NCBI RefSeq assembly: GCF_004959765.1
Contig: NZ_SJZD01000002.1
Location: forward strand, 352,653-416,652
Direction: 5' to 3'
Origin: Flavobacterium sp. H122
Lineage (GTDB): Bacteria > Bacteroidota > Bacteroidia > Flavobacteriales > Flavobacteriaceae
Length of the DNA: 64,000 nucleotides
This document shows, in pieces, positions 52,044 through 60,028 of this stretch (the first letter of the stretch is position 1; the number at the start of each line of letters is the position of its first letter). Both the position numbers and the translations under genes were made by a program. Below the pieces are notes generated by a model. The model ran no database searches. It saw only the letters and a list, made by a program, of their open reading frames with translations, and was not told the DNA's origin.

Positions 52044-54200
52044 TTATTTCTTTTTTGCTGGAGTTGACTTAATGATTTTTAATTCATCAATTAAATTTTT
52101 TGCTCCGGCGTATTTGTCTATGATAAAAAGGATATAACGGGCGTCTACCATGATGTTTCTGCATATTTCAGGCGAATAATAAATGTCACTCATTGTGCCT
52201 TCCCAAACACGGTCAAAATTACAACCTATAAGATTTCCGTTGGCATCAAGAGCAGGTGATCCTGAGTTTCCTCCTGTTGTATGGTTTGTAGCGATAAAGG
52301 CAACCGGAACTTTTCCGTTTTTAGCAGCATATTGTCCGTAATCTTTGTTGTTGTATAATTCGATCAGTTTTTTTGGAACGTCAAACTCATAATCGCCCGG
52401 TACATATTTTTCCATTACACCGTCCAAATAAGTTATAGGTGAGTATGTTACCGCATCAGAAGGTTTGTAACCTTTTACTTTTCCATAGGTTACACGCAAT
52501 GTACTGTTGGCGTCAGGGAATATGCGTGCCGATTTTGGACTCAATTCCATAATTGCTTTCATGTATGTACGCTGCAATGCAATGTTTTTTAAATTCATTT
52601 CATTGAACTTAGGCGCTACACTTTTATCATAGGCTTCTGCTATCGATTTTACTAATGTATAACCTTTGTCCTGGTTGATTTTTTCGATAACCGATTTTGC
52701 GTCTCCATTCAATAATTCTTTTAACCCGTTAAACGAAGTCAATTTTGAATTTTTGAAAACATCTGAAGCCAATTGTGACGCATTGATGTTATTTAAAGAA
52801 GAAGGTAAAAACTGTTTTGGTGATTTTGTTGCATAAATAGTGATCAACTGTTCGAAAACTTTTTCGTCAACATTTGCATTGAAATCTTTATATAACGGCT
52901 CTAAGGTGCCAATTAAATTATTCTTGCGGTCATTGAAAGATTGTTCGCCTTTTGTGTTTAAAACCTGTTCTAATTGGTATAGGCGGTAACCAAAAGTTAA
53001 TATCTCACAATTACGCATTACCACTTCTGTGAAATAATCTCGGGCAATGGCATATTCACGAATATTGCTGTAGTTTGTTTTAAATTCGTTCAACAGATTT
53101 CCGTATTCAGTTTGTTTGCCAGCTTTGTTGATTTTTTCAGTAAGGCCTGTTTCGAATTTCTGTTTGACGGCAACAGCATTTGATTTTTTCAAACCTTTGG
53201 TTTCACCAATCCATTTTTTCCAGTAATTGGCAACAGATGCATATTTGGATGCATATTGAATTTTGATGGCAGGGTCTTTACGCATAAAACCGTCCTGAAC
53301 TTTCAAGGCAGCATCACGCACTTCAATTTTTGCCGGATTCAAATCGTTCATGATTTGCTCTACCGCATAACTTGGCAAATATTCCTGTGTTCTTCCGGGA
53401 TACCCCATCACCATAGTAAAATCGTTTTCCTGAACTCCTTTTATGGAAATAGGGAAGAAATGTTTCGGTGTGTAAGGAACGTTGTCTTTTGAGTATGTTG
53501 CCGGGCGATTATTCTTGTCAGCATAAATTCTGAATAAAGAAAAATCACCGGTATGACGCGGCCAAACCCAGTTGTCTGTGTCTGAACCAAATTTTCCAAT
53601 TGAACTTGGCGGTGCACCTACTAAACGAACATCGCGGAAAGTTTCAGTTACGAATAATAAATATTGATTACCGTCATAAAAAGTTTTGATTTGGTTTTCC
53701 TGCCATGATTCTTTAGGTAATGTTTTGGATAACATAGAAATGTTTTCCTGAATTTTCTTTTGTTTGTCAGCTTCTGCAGTTATTGAAGCAGTTCCTTCTA
53801 AAACTTTAGCAGTGATATCTTCAATACGGACAATGAATGTCACAAACAAATCTTTATTAGGAAGTTCTTCTTCCATTTTATATGCCCAAAAACCATTGGT
53901 TAAATAATCGTGCTCAACGGTTGAATGGCTTTGAATGTTGTCGTAACCACAGTGGTGATTGGTTAAAATCAACCCTTTAGGAGAAATTACTTCGGCTGTA
54001 CAACCCCCGTCAAAATGAGGAACGGCATCTTTTAGGCTCGATTTGTTTACTGAATAAATATCTTCAGCTGTGATTTTCATACCCAGATTTTTCATCTCGG
54101 TTTCGTTCATTCCTTTTAATAAGGATGGAATCCACATCCCGCCTTGCTGCGCGAATGTTGGTAATACGAATAAAATAAGAAGTAGTCGTAAGAATTTCAT
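52044..54200 (-). CDS. S46 family dipeptidyl-peptidase, DPP11-like
   Basis: 718 residues from the second Met (54200; ATG 54206 also possible). Signal peptide up to PTFAQ. Chymotrypsin-like S46 peptidase: the catalytic His is in LTNHHCGYDNIQSHS and the nucleophile in TTGGNSGSPALDANG (Ser646). The residue 18 positions after that Ser is Arg (FDRVWEGTMSDI). In Porphyromonas DPP11 an Arg at this place gives Asp/Glu specificity, while DPP7 has Gly. So this is probably a periplasmic enzyme removing dipeptides with acidic P1 residues, suited to peptide-based nutrition. It is alone on its strand. Confidence 0.93.
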   Translation of the reverse strand: MKFLRLLLILFVLPTFAQQGGMWIPSLLKGMNETEMKNLGMKITAEDIYSVNKSSLKDAVPHFDGGCTAEVISPKGLILTNHHCGYDNIQSHSTVEHDYLTNGFWAYKMEEELPNKDLFVTFIVRIEDITAKVLEGTASITAEADKQKKIQENISMLSKTLPKESWQENQIKTFYDGNQYLLFVTETFRDVRLVGAPPSSIGKFGSDTDNWVWPRHTGDFSLFRIYADKNNRPATYSKDNVPYTPKHFFPISIKGVQENDFTMVMGYPGRTQEYLPSYAVEQIMNDLNPAKIEVRDAALKVQDGFMRKDPAIKIQYASKYASVANYWKKWIGETKGLKKSNAVAVKQKFETGLTEKINKAGKQTEYGNLLNEFKTNYSNIREYAIARDYFTEVVMRNCEILTFGYRLYQLEQVLNTKGEQSFNDRKNNLIGTLEPLYKDFNANVDEKVFEQLITIYATKSPKQFLPSSLNNINASQLASDVFKNSKLTSFNGLKELLNGDAKSVIEKINQDKGYTLVKSIAEAYDKSVAPKFNEMNLKNIALQRTYMKAIMELSPKSARIFPDANSTLRVTYGKVKGYKPSDAVTYSPITYLDGVMEKYVPGDYEFDVPKKLIELYNNKDYGQYAAKNGKVPVAFIATNHTTGGNSGSPALDANGNLIGCNFDRVWEGTMSDIYYSPEICRNIMVDARYILFIIDKYAGAKNLIDELKIIKSTPAKKK

Positions 54201-54274
54201 AATCATTATTTATAGTGTGCGCAATTTACGATTTTTAGGCCAGTATGAAATTTTTTTAAGTTTTGGTTAAGAAA

Positions 54275-54312
54275 TTACCACTCGTCATTTTGATTTTACC
54301 GCTCATCATTTT
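54275..54312 (+). promoter_or_regulatory. Paired direct repeat, candidate LytTR-regulator binding site
   Basis: TTACCACTCGTCATTTT (54275-54291) and TTACCGCTCATCATTTT (54296-54312) agree at 15 of 17 positions and are 21 bases apart, two helical turns. They end 28 bases before the -7 box at 54340. A LytTR response regulator is encoded at 57902-58621. Assignment to that regulator is inferred from geometry and neighbourhood. Confidence 0.6.
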
Positions 54313-54339
54313 TTAGTATTTACAAAACAATTCTTATAA

Positions 54340-54347
54340 TACTTTTG
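54340..54347 (+). promoter_or_regulatory. Promoter -7 box of the microprotein/S9 peptidase unit
   Basis: TACTTTTG matches TAnnTTTG, 40 bases before the ATG at 54388. No TTG is present at the -33 position, consistent with dependence on an activator. Confidence 0.55.
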
Positions 54348-54387
54348 AATCATCAAACAAATAATACTAATCAAAAACGGATTAATT

Positions 54388-54504
54388 ATGGAGACAAAAA
54401 AAATATCAAAAGGGAAATTGTATAGAGCGTTGTTAATAGGTTTTGCAGTTGGCTTTGTATTAATGAAACTTGGTTTGTACATACATAAAAACTATCATTT
54501 ATAG
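54388..54504 (+). CDS. 38-residue single-helix membrane protein
   Basis: METKKISKGKLYRALLIG begins a 38-residue product with a basic N-terminus, one hydrophobic helix (about 13-32) and a short polar end. It is too small for most gene finders. It is placed right after the promoter and has an 83-base gap to a second gene of the same size and plan. Charge distribution predicts the C-terminus outside. No family is known to me. Small single-span proteins under two-component control often modulate kinases or envelope enzymes, but that is speculation here. Confidence 0.55.
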   Translation: METKKISKGKLYRALLIGFAVGFVLMKLGLYIHKNYHL

Positions 54505-54583
54505 AAGTATCAATCAATCAATCAAAACGAACTTAAATCATCATCAAAAAATCAAAAAATCATCAATTTTAAAAGTAAGAAAA

Positions 54584-54700
54584 ATGGAAAAATTAAGTGT
54601 AAAAAAAGTAGTGTTGGGAATTGTGGCTTTAATAATTGTGTCGTTTGCAGTTATTTTCCTGGCGGGAGTTGCAGAAGGTTTTTCGAACGCAGTTAAATAA
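54584..54700 (+). CDS. Second 38-residue single-helix membrane protein
   Basis: MEKLSVKKVVLGIVALIIVS opens a protein with basic N-terminus and one strong helix (about 8-30), then a short GFSNAVK end. The frame is open further upstream to 54470, but this ATG is preferred because the residues before it are low-complexity (Asn/Lys/Ser) and include repeated ATCA bases. It has no obvious similarity in sequence to the preceding microprotein beyond plan and length. It starts 26 bases before the S9 peptidase gene, so it is probably in the same transcript. Confidence 0.6.
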   Translation: MEKLSVKKVVLGIVALIIVSFAVIFLAGVAEGFSNAVK

Positions 54701-54726
54701 ACTGTAATCAATCAAATAAACAAACA

Positions 54727-56727
54727 ATGAAAAATTTAAAAACAATTGCATTGGGGTGCGGTTTGCTTTTGTCGGTTTCAAATTACGGGCAAATGTCAAA
54801 AGAACAGTTAGTTAAAGGAAATGCATCGCTGGTGACTTCCAAAGAAAAATTAGCACAATTAGCCTCTTTGGATAATGGAACCTATAAATATTCAGTTGAG
54901 GATTTCTTTGCAAAGCCAAAAGCGAGAACTTTTAGGTTATCTCCGGATGGTTTGCTTATGTCTTATTTTCAAAAAACAGATAACGGCAAAAGCAATGTGT
55001 ATGTAAAAGAGATAAAAACCGGGAAAGTTTCTCTTGTAATAGAAGAAAAAGAAGAACTTATCAGAGGGTATGTATGGTTGAATAATGAGCGGTTAGCTTA
55101 TGTAATGGATAAAGGAGGCAATGAAAACAGACATGTTTATTCGGCTGCTATCGATGGTTCCGGCACTATTGATTTGACTCCCTTTGATGGTGTTCAGGCA
55201 GAAATTACTTCTGTAATAAAAAATCAAAAGGACTTTATTATCGTTACGATGAATAAAGATAATAAACAAATTAAGGAGCCGTATAAGATTAATAGCAGGA
55301 CAGGAGCAATAGAAAAATTATATACAAATACTGATCTTAAAAATCCTATAATGGGGTATAGTTTTGACAAAGACGGTAATTTAATTGGCTTTACAAAAAT
55401 AGTTAACGGTATTAATATGCAGTACTATTATAAGTCCTCAGTTTCCGGTGATTTTAAACTGATAAAAGAATATGAATCGTCAGAGACCTTCAATGTTGTT
55501 TCTTTAAATTATCAGACTCCAAATCCTGATGATGCTTATGTGATTTCAAATTTAGATTCGGATAAAACGCAGATCGTTTTGTATGATTTGAATCAAAACA
55601 AAATACTAAAGAGTATATATTCAAATCCTACCTTCGACTCAAATTATCTGGGGCTTTCTGAAAAAAGAAACTTTGAAATTGATTATGTTGGATTTAACGG
55701 GGAAAAAAATACTATAATTCCTGTGAGCAAGTCTTTCAAAAAGACGTATCATAATCTACGGAAAGAATTTAAAGAACAGCAGTTTACAATTGTTTCACAG
55801 AGTGACGATGAGGAAAAAATGCTGATTGTTGTCTCTAGTGATAAAATTTACGGTAAATACTATCAATACGATGCAAAGTCAGATAAATTGACTTATATGT
55901 TTGATTTGATGCCTAAACTTGAGGAAAAAGATATGGCTGTAATGCAGCCGATTTCTTTTAAAAGCCGTGACGGAATTTTAATACATGGTTATATCACCTT
56001 GCCAAAAGAAGTTTTACAAGGAAAAAAGGTGCCTTTGATTGTAAATCCTCACGGTGGTCCGCAAACTATAAGAGACAGTTGGGGATTTAATCAGGAAGCA
56101 CAATTGTTTGCAAGCCGCGGATATGCAACTTTACAGGTTAACTTTAGAATTTCAGGAGGATACGGAAAAGAATTTTTGAAATCAGGATTTGGTCAGATTG
56201 GCCGGAAAGTGATGGATGATTTAGAAGATGGTGTGCAATTTGTTTTGTCAAAAGGATGGGTTAATAAAGAGAAAATTGCCATTTACGGGGCAAGTCACGG
56301 AGGTTACGCCACTTTGATGGGATTGGTAAAAACACCTGATTTCTATGCTTGCGGTGTTGATTATGTAGGTATTTCAAACATTGAAACATTTTTTGGTTCT
56401 TTTCCTGAATATTGGAAGCCTTATAAAGAAGCGGCAAAGAAAATCTGGTATGATTTAGATAATCCTGCTGAGGCAAAAATTGCAAAAGAAGTTTCTCCAT
56501 TTTATCAGGTAGACAAAATCAAAAAACCTTTGTTTGTGGTTCAGGGTGCAAATGATCCAAGAGTTAATATTACTGAGTCAGATCAAATTGTAACCGCTTT
56601 ACGAAAAAAAGGATTTGAAGTTCCGTATATGGTTAAGTACAATGAAGGACATGGTTTTGGTAGAGAAGAAAATCAAATCGAGCTTTACAAAACAATGATG
56701 GGGTTCTTTGCTGAAAATTTAAAATAA
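54727..56727 (+). CDS. Secreted S9 family prolyl oligopeptidase-type peptidase
   Basis: 666 residues. Signal peptide 1-21 (SNYGQ). A beta-propeller domain (about 60-400; for example TFRLSPDGLLMSYFQKTDNGKSNVYV) is followed by the alpha/beta hydrolase domain with IVNPHGGPQTIRDSWGF (oxyanion), IAIYGASHGGYATL (Ser523), VQGANDPRVN (Asp610) and YNEGHGFG (His642). The protein cuts peptides in the periplasm, probably dipeptidyl- or acylaminoacyl-peptidase type. It is the main product of the unit that carries the candidate LytTR site, and is followed by a hairpin and the two-component genes. Confidence 0.94.
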   Translation: MKNLKTIALGCGLLLSVSNYGQMSKEQLVKGNASLVTSKEKLAQLASLDNGTYKYSVEDFFAKPKARTFRLSPDGLLMSYFQKTDNGKSNVYVKEIKTGKVSLVIEEKEELIRGYVWLNNERLAYVMDKGGNENRHVYSAAIDGSGTIDLTPFDGVQAEITSVIKNQKDFIIVTMNKDNKQIKEPYKINSRTGAIEKLYTNTDLKNPIMGYSFDKDGNLIGFTKIVNGINMQYYYKSSVSGDFKLIKEYESSETFNVVSLNYQTPNPDDAYVISNLDSDKTQIVLYDLNQNKILKSIYSNPTFDSNYLGLSEKRNFEIDYVGFNGEKNTIIPVSKSFKKTYHNLRKEFKEQQFTIVSQSDDEEKMLIVVSSDKIYGKYYQYDAKSDKLTYMFDLMPKLEEKDMAVMQPISFKSRDGILIHGYITLPKEVLQGKKVPLIVNPHGGPQTIRDSWGFNQEAQLFASRGYATLQVNFRISGGYGKEFLKSGFGQIGRKVMDDLEDGVQFVLSKGWVNKEKIAIYGASHGGYATLMGLVKTPDFYACGVDYVGISNIETFFGSFPEYWKPYKEAAKKIWYDLDNPAEAKIAKEVSPFYQVDKIKKPLFVVQGANDPRVNITESDQIVTALRKKGFEVPYMVKYNEGHGFGREENQIELYKTMMGFFAENLK

Positions 56728-56735
56728 TTAAAATA

Positions 56736-56773
56736 AAACTACCTTTGGTATTTTAATTTGCCAAGGGTAGTTT
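56736..56773 (+). terminator. Hairpin between S9 peptidase and histidine kinase genes (possible terminator)
   Basis: AAACTACCTTTGG / CCAAGGGTAGTTT stem of 13 bp (one G-T) with a 12-base loop. On the plus strand it lacks a strong T run after the stem, so it may only attenuate transcription or protect the upstream mRNA. Confidence 0.5.
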
Positions 56774-56856
56774 AAACTAAAATAATATGATACAGTTTTT
56801 ACTTAATTTGGTTATAATAATTGTTGATTTAATAACCTCTGTAATTGTATGACTTT

Positions 56857-57900
56857 ATGATGTTTAATGGTGTTTTAAGGAATCCAAGGTTGTTTGTTTG
56901 TATAGTCTGGGTGCTTTGCCTTTTAATGATTTATCTGGGTAAAAGCCAAAACATAATTCAGTTGGGTTTATATAATTATTTTGCTTCTGAATTTTTATTA
57001 TGGTTGATTGTAGGGGTATTTTTTAATGTATTGCTTTATAATAATATTCATATTGCTAAAGACTTACCTTATTTAAGTATTTTTTTCAGATTAATTTTTG
57101 TGAGTATTGCTATAAGTTCTGTTTTGTGGCTTTTGCTTTATTTCCCTGTGACTTATTTCACAACTTTTGTATGGTCGAAAATAACCACTATACCAACAGT
57201 CCTTTTGACATTTTACACGAATTGTTTTATTATCTCCGTCTGGTATTTCTTTTTCAGTAATTTAAAATTTATCGAAAAGATAAATAATTTCAACAGAGAG
57301 AAAAGTGATTTGGAATTATCTTTAAAAGAGTCACAGCTCAATGCTTTAAAAGGACAGATAAATCCTCATTTCATGTTTAACAGTTTGAATAATATCAGAG
57401 GATTGATTCTTGAGGACCCGGTGAAATCAAGAGAAATGATTACCCGGCTTTCAGAAATGCTTCGTTATTCTTTAACTAAAAATGATATTCATAAAATTGG
57501 TCTGGATGAAGAAGTGGAAATGGTTGATAATTATATTGCTGTTTCTAAAATTCAGTTGGAAGACAGGTTGCAGTTTATAAAAGAATTGGAATCCGGCACA
57601 TTGAATTTGCAGATTCCACCAATGATTTTGCAAATGCTGATTGAAAATGCTGTAAAACATGGTATTTCCAATTTAAAACAAGGAGGAATGGTGAAATTAA
57701 TTGCCGGAACTGAAAATGACTTCCTTAATTTAACTGTTATAAACACAGGTAAATTGCTTTTGAAGAGTGAATCGACTCAAATAGGCTTGAAAAATATAAA
57801 AGACCGACTCCATTTATTGTATGCAGATAAAGCTGATTTTAAACTTTACGAAGAAAACAATCAAGTTGTTGCAAAAATTCAAATACCATTAGTAACCTAG
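56857..57900 (+). CDS. LytS-type sensor histidine kinase (His_kinase family)
   Basis: 347 residues from ATG 56857; a TTG at 56845 would add four residues. N-terminal membrane region with four helices (about 11-29, 42-62, 74-98, 112-135). The phospho-acceptor is His171 in KGQINPHFMFNSLNNIRGLI, and the ATP domain has LIENAVKHGISNLKQGG with the N box and GLKNIKDRLHLLY near the end. No separate sensor domain, so the stimulus would act through the membrane helices. The partner response regulator starts one base after the stop (TAG T ATG). Confidence 0.93.
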   Translation: MMFNGVLRNPRLFVCIVWVLCLLMIYLGKSQNIIQLGLYNYFASEFLLWLIVGVFFNVLLYNNIHIAKDLPYLSIFFRLIFVSIAISSVLWLLLYFPVTYFTTFVWSKITTIPTVLLTFYTNCFIISVWYFFFSNLKFIEKINNFNREKSDLELSLKESQLNALKGQINPHFMFNSLNNIRGLILEDPVKSREMITRLSEMLRYSLTKNDIHKIGLDEEVEMVDNYIAVSKIQLEDRLQFIKELESGTLNLQIPPMILQMLIENAVKHGISNLKQGGMVKLIAGTENDFLNLTVINTGKLLLKSESTQIGLKNIKDRLHLLYADKADFKLYEENNQVVAKIQIPLVT

Positions 57901-57901
57901 T

Positions 57902-58621
57902 ATGAAAAAGATAAAAGCTGTTATAGTTGAAGATTCACGTCTGGCACGTAATGAGTTAAAGGAATTAATAAAAAATCACTCAGAAATTGAAGTGATTGGA
58001 GAGGCCGAAAATGTAGACGAAGGCTTTGAGTTAATTAACAATGTTCAGCCTGATTTGCTTTTTCTGGATATCAACATGCCTGAAAAAGACGGATTCGAAT
58101 TGCTGGAAATGCTGGACAATGTACCTATAACGGTATTTACCACTGCTTTTGATGAATATGCTATAAAATCTTTTGAGTACAACGCACTTGATTATCTAAT
58201 GAAACCTGTCAGTCCGGCGCGTTTTGCAAAAGCGATGGAAAAAGCTAAAGATAAACTGACTGAAAAAACAGAACAATCAGAAAAAAAAGTACAGGCTTCC
58301 AATCAGATTTTTATCAAAGACGGAGAAAAATGCTGGCTGGTCAAAGTGGCCGATATTCATCTTTTTGAAGTCGACGGGAATTATACCAAAGTGCATTTTA
58401 ATGACCAAAAAGCAATACTAAATAAATCGTTAAACCAAATTGAAAGGAAATTACCGGAGGATTTCTTTAGAGCCAACCGAAACCAAATTATCAATATAGG
58501 GTATGTGAAAAATATTGATTTATGGTTTAGCGGCAACTTACTGGCACATCTTCATGATGATTCAAAAATTGAAATCTCAAGAAGGCAATCCAGTTTGTTT
58601 AAAGAAAAAATGAGTTTGTAG
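57902..58621 (+). CDS. LytTR family response regulator
   Basis: 239 residues. Receiver domain 1-120 with VEDSR at the N-terminus, Asp56 in LLFLDINMPEKDGFEL as phosphorylation site, TTAFDEYAIKSFEYNALDYLMKPVSPARF containing the conserved Thr/Lys. LytTR DNA-binding domain 135-239 with IFIKDGEKCWLVKVADIHLFEVDGNYTKVHF and FFRANRNQIINIGYVKNIDLW. It is the partner of the LytS-type kinase directly upstream. The direct repeats at 54275-54312 are a plausible target. Confidence 0.95.
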   Translation: MKKIKAVIVEDSRLARNELKELIKNHSEIEVIGEAENVDEGFELINNVQPDLLFLDINMPEKDGFELLEMLDNVPITVFTTAFDEYAIKSFEYNALDYLMKPVSPARFAKAMEKAKDKLTEKTEQSEKKVQASNQIFIKDGEKCWLVKVADIHLFEVDGNYTKVHFNDQKAILNKSLNQIERKLPEDFFRANRNQIINIGYVKNIDLWFSGNLLAHLHDDSKIEISRRQSSLFKEKMSL

Positions 58622-58643
58622 TTAACACTTTTTAGGATAGTAT

Positions 58644-59948
58644 CTATTTATTTTCGATTCGTTTCAACATTTCTTCTGCATTTTTATTTTTGGCGTCAAA
58701 TTCTAATGCTTTTTTTAAGTTAATAATCGCCAAATCTGCTTTTTCCATTTTGTTGTAACATTCTCCAATAAATGAATATGCACTTGAAATTGCAATTGTA
58801 TTTTTTGAATCTATTGTTGTACTTAACTGAAAAATTTTGATTGCATCTTCAAATCGATTTCTTCTCATTAAATATTTTCCGGTATTTATCAAATCAGAGA
58901 CTTCGTTTGAAAAATCATATTTTTCTTTCTGAGTTGATTTAATTTGCTCATAAAATGAAATTCCATTTTGAAAATTCTCCAATAATTTACCTCTAATATC
59001 AAGATAGATGGATTTTTTTGGAATAGTAAAAGGCTTTTCAGCTAAAATATTCAATATTGATTCTGTAATCGCACCTAGCTTGAAATTTTGATTGTTGGTT
59101 ATTAATACAATAGTTGTTCTGTTTTTTGATTCGTAATAAATATATGATTCATAATTATTCCCAGAGCCTTGATGGGAATGTTCTGTAATTTCATTATTTT
59201 CAATAACTGTATTTCCTAAACTGGATTCAGAATTTTTGTCAAAACTTTTAGCAAGAATGGTCAAAGAGTTTTTATTTACTATTTTCTCATTGTGCAAATT
59301 ATTTACCCAATTATATAAATCAGTTATTGAAAAATACATTTCTCCACCACCGTGGATAAAAGTTGTTTCTTTAAAGTCATTGTCAAATGAACCAGCCATA
59401 TTTGCTATCAATATGGAATCTTTGGGTGTTTTTCCACCACTAATTTTGAGTTTCTTGAAGAACTTGTTTTTTAAAAAATCTTCGTAAGAAAGATTTGTGA
59501 TTTTTTTGATTATTTCTTGTTGGAGAAAAATGTTGGCATTACTATAAATATATCCAGTTCCAGGTTCAAAGTCCAATTTTTTGACTTTATTCAATTCCGC
59601 TAAGTATTCAGAATTTGTGTTTTTGAAGATGCTTGGTAAACCACTTGTATATTGAAGTAAATGTTTGATTTGAATTTTAGTTGCCCAATTCGGTAAATAA
59701 GTCAGATAATCCGAAACATTATCTTCTAAATTTAGTTTTCCATTTTCTACTAAAAATAAAATCCCGGTACTACTAAATTCTTTAGTTATTGAGCCAATTG
59801 GCATTATTGATTCTCGACTTAATTTTTTGCTTTTTGTATAGTCAGTAAATCCGAGTTCATTATGATAAATAATTTTTCCATTTTCAGATACAATTACATT
59901 TCCATTAAAAACTCCAATTTCGTTTGCTGATTTCATCAACGAATCCAA
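58644..59948 (-). CDS. Serine hydrolase (beta-lactamase/DD-peptidase fold) with TPR tail, N-terminus cut off by frameshift
   Basis: 434 residues from the TTG at 59948; the first ATG of this frame is 4 codons later. PIGSITKEFSSTGILF is the Ser-x-x-Lys active site and GYIYSNANIFL the Tyr-x-Asn element; residues about 330-434 contain tetratricopeptide repeats (EDAIKIFQLSTTIDSKNTIAISSAYSFIGECYNKMEKADLAIINLKKALEFD). The expected signal peptide is missing in this frame. It exists directly upstream at 60025-59964 in another frame: MMKKIIFTISILNFSMSSGQ. One extra A in the A7 tract at 59957-59963 would join the two. Either a mutation, a slippage-controlled switch or an assembly error. Without it the product would stay in the cytoplasm. 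Confidence 0.85.
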   Translation of the reverse strand: MDSLMKSANEIGVFNGNVIVSENGKIIYHNELGFTDYTKSKKLSRESIMPIGSITKEFSSTGILFLVENGKLNLEDNVSDYLTYLPNWATKIQIKHLLQYTSGLPSIFKNTNSEYLAELNKVKKLDFEPGTGYIYSNANIFLQQEIIKKITNLSYEDFLKNKFFKKLKISGGKTPKDSILIANMAGSFDNDFKETTFIHGGGEMYFSITDLYNWVNNLHNEKIVNKNSLTILAKSFDKNSESSLGNTVIENNEITEHSHQGSGNNYESYIYYESKNRTTIVLITNNQNFKLGAITESILNILAEKPFTIPKKSIYLDIRGKLLENFQNGISFYEQIKSTQKEKYDFSNEVSDLINTGKYLMRRNRFEDAIKIFQLSTTIDSKNTIAISSAYSFIGECYNKMEKADLAIINLKKALEFDAKNKNAEEMLKRIENK

Positions 59949-60025
59949 ATTCTGTATTTTTTTGATTGCCCGGATGACATTGAAAAATTTAGAATTGATA
60001 TTGTAAAAATTATTTTTTTCATCAT
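59949..60025 (-). other. Out-of-frame signal peptide segment of the serine hydrolase gene
   Basis: ATG ATG at 60025-60020, four bases after the waaA stop codon, opens a frame that reads a complete signal peptide (cleavage expected after SSG) and then stops ten codons past it. A7 tracts lie at 59957-59963 (minus strand A) and 60013-60019. The junction with the downstream frame needs +1 base at the first tract. Confidence 0.75.
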
Positions 60026-60028
60026 CTC

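Noticed and set aside
56787..56852. 21-codon hydrophobic mini-ORF (MIQFLLNLVIIIVDL...) before the histidine kinase
   Set aside because: It overlaps only the alternative TTG start of the kinase and has no supporting signal. Hydrophobic short frames are common in AT-rich DNA. It could be a leader peptide but evidence is too thin.
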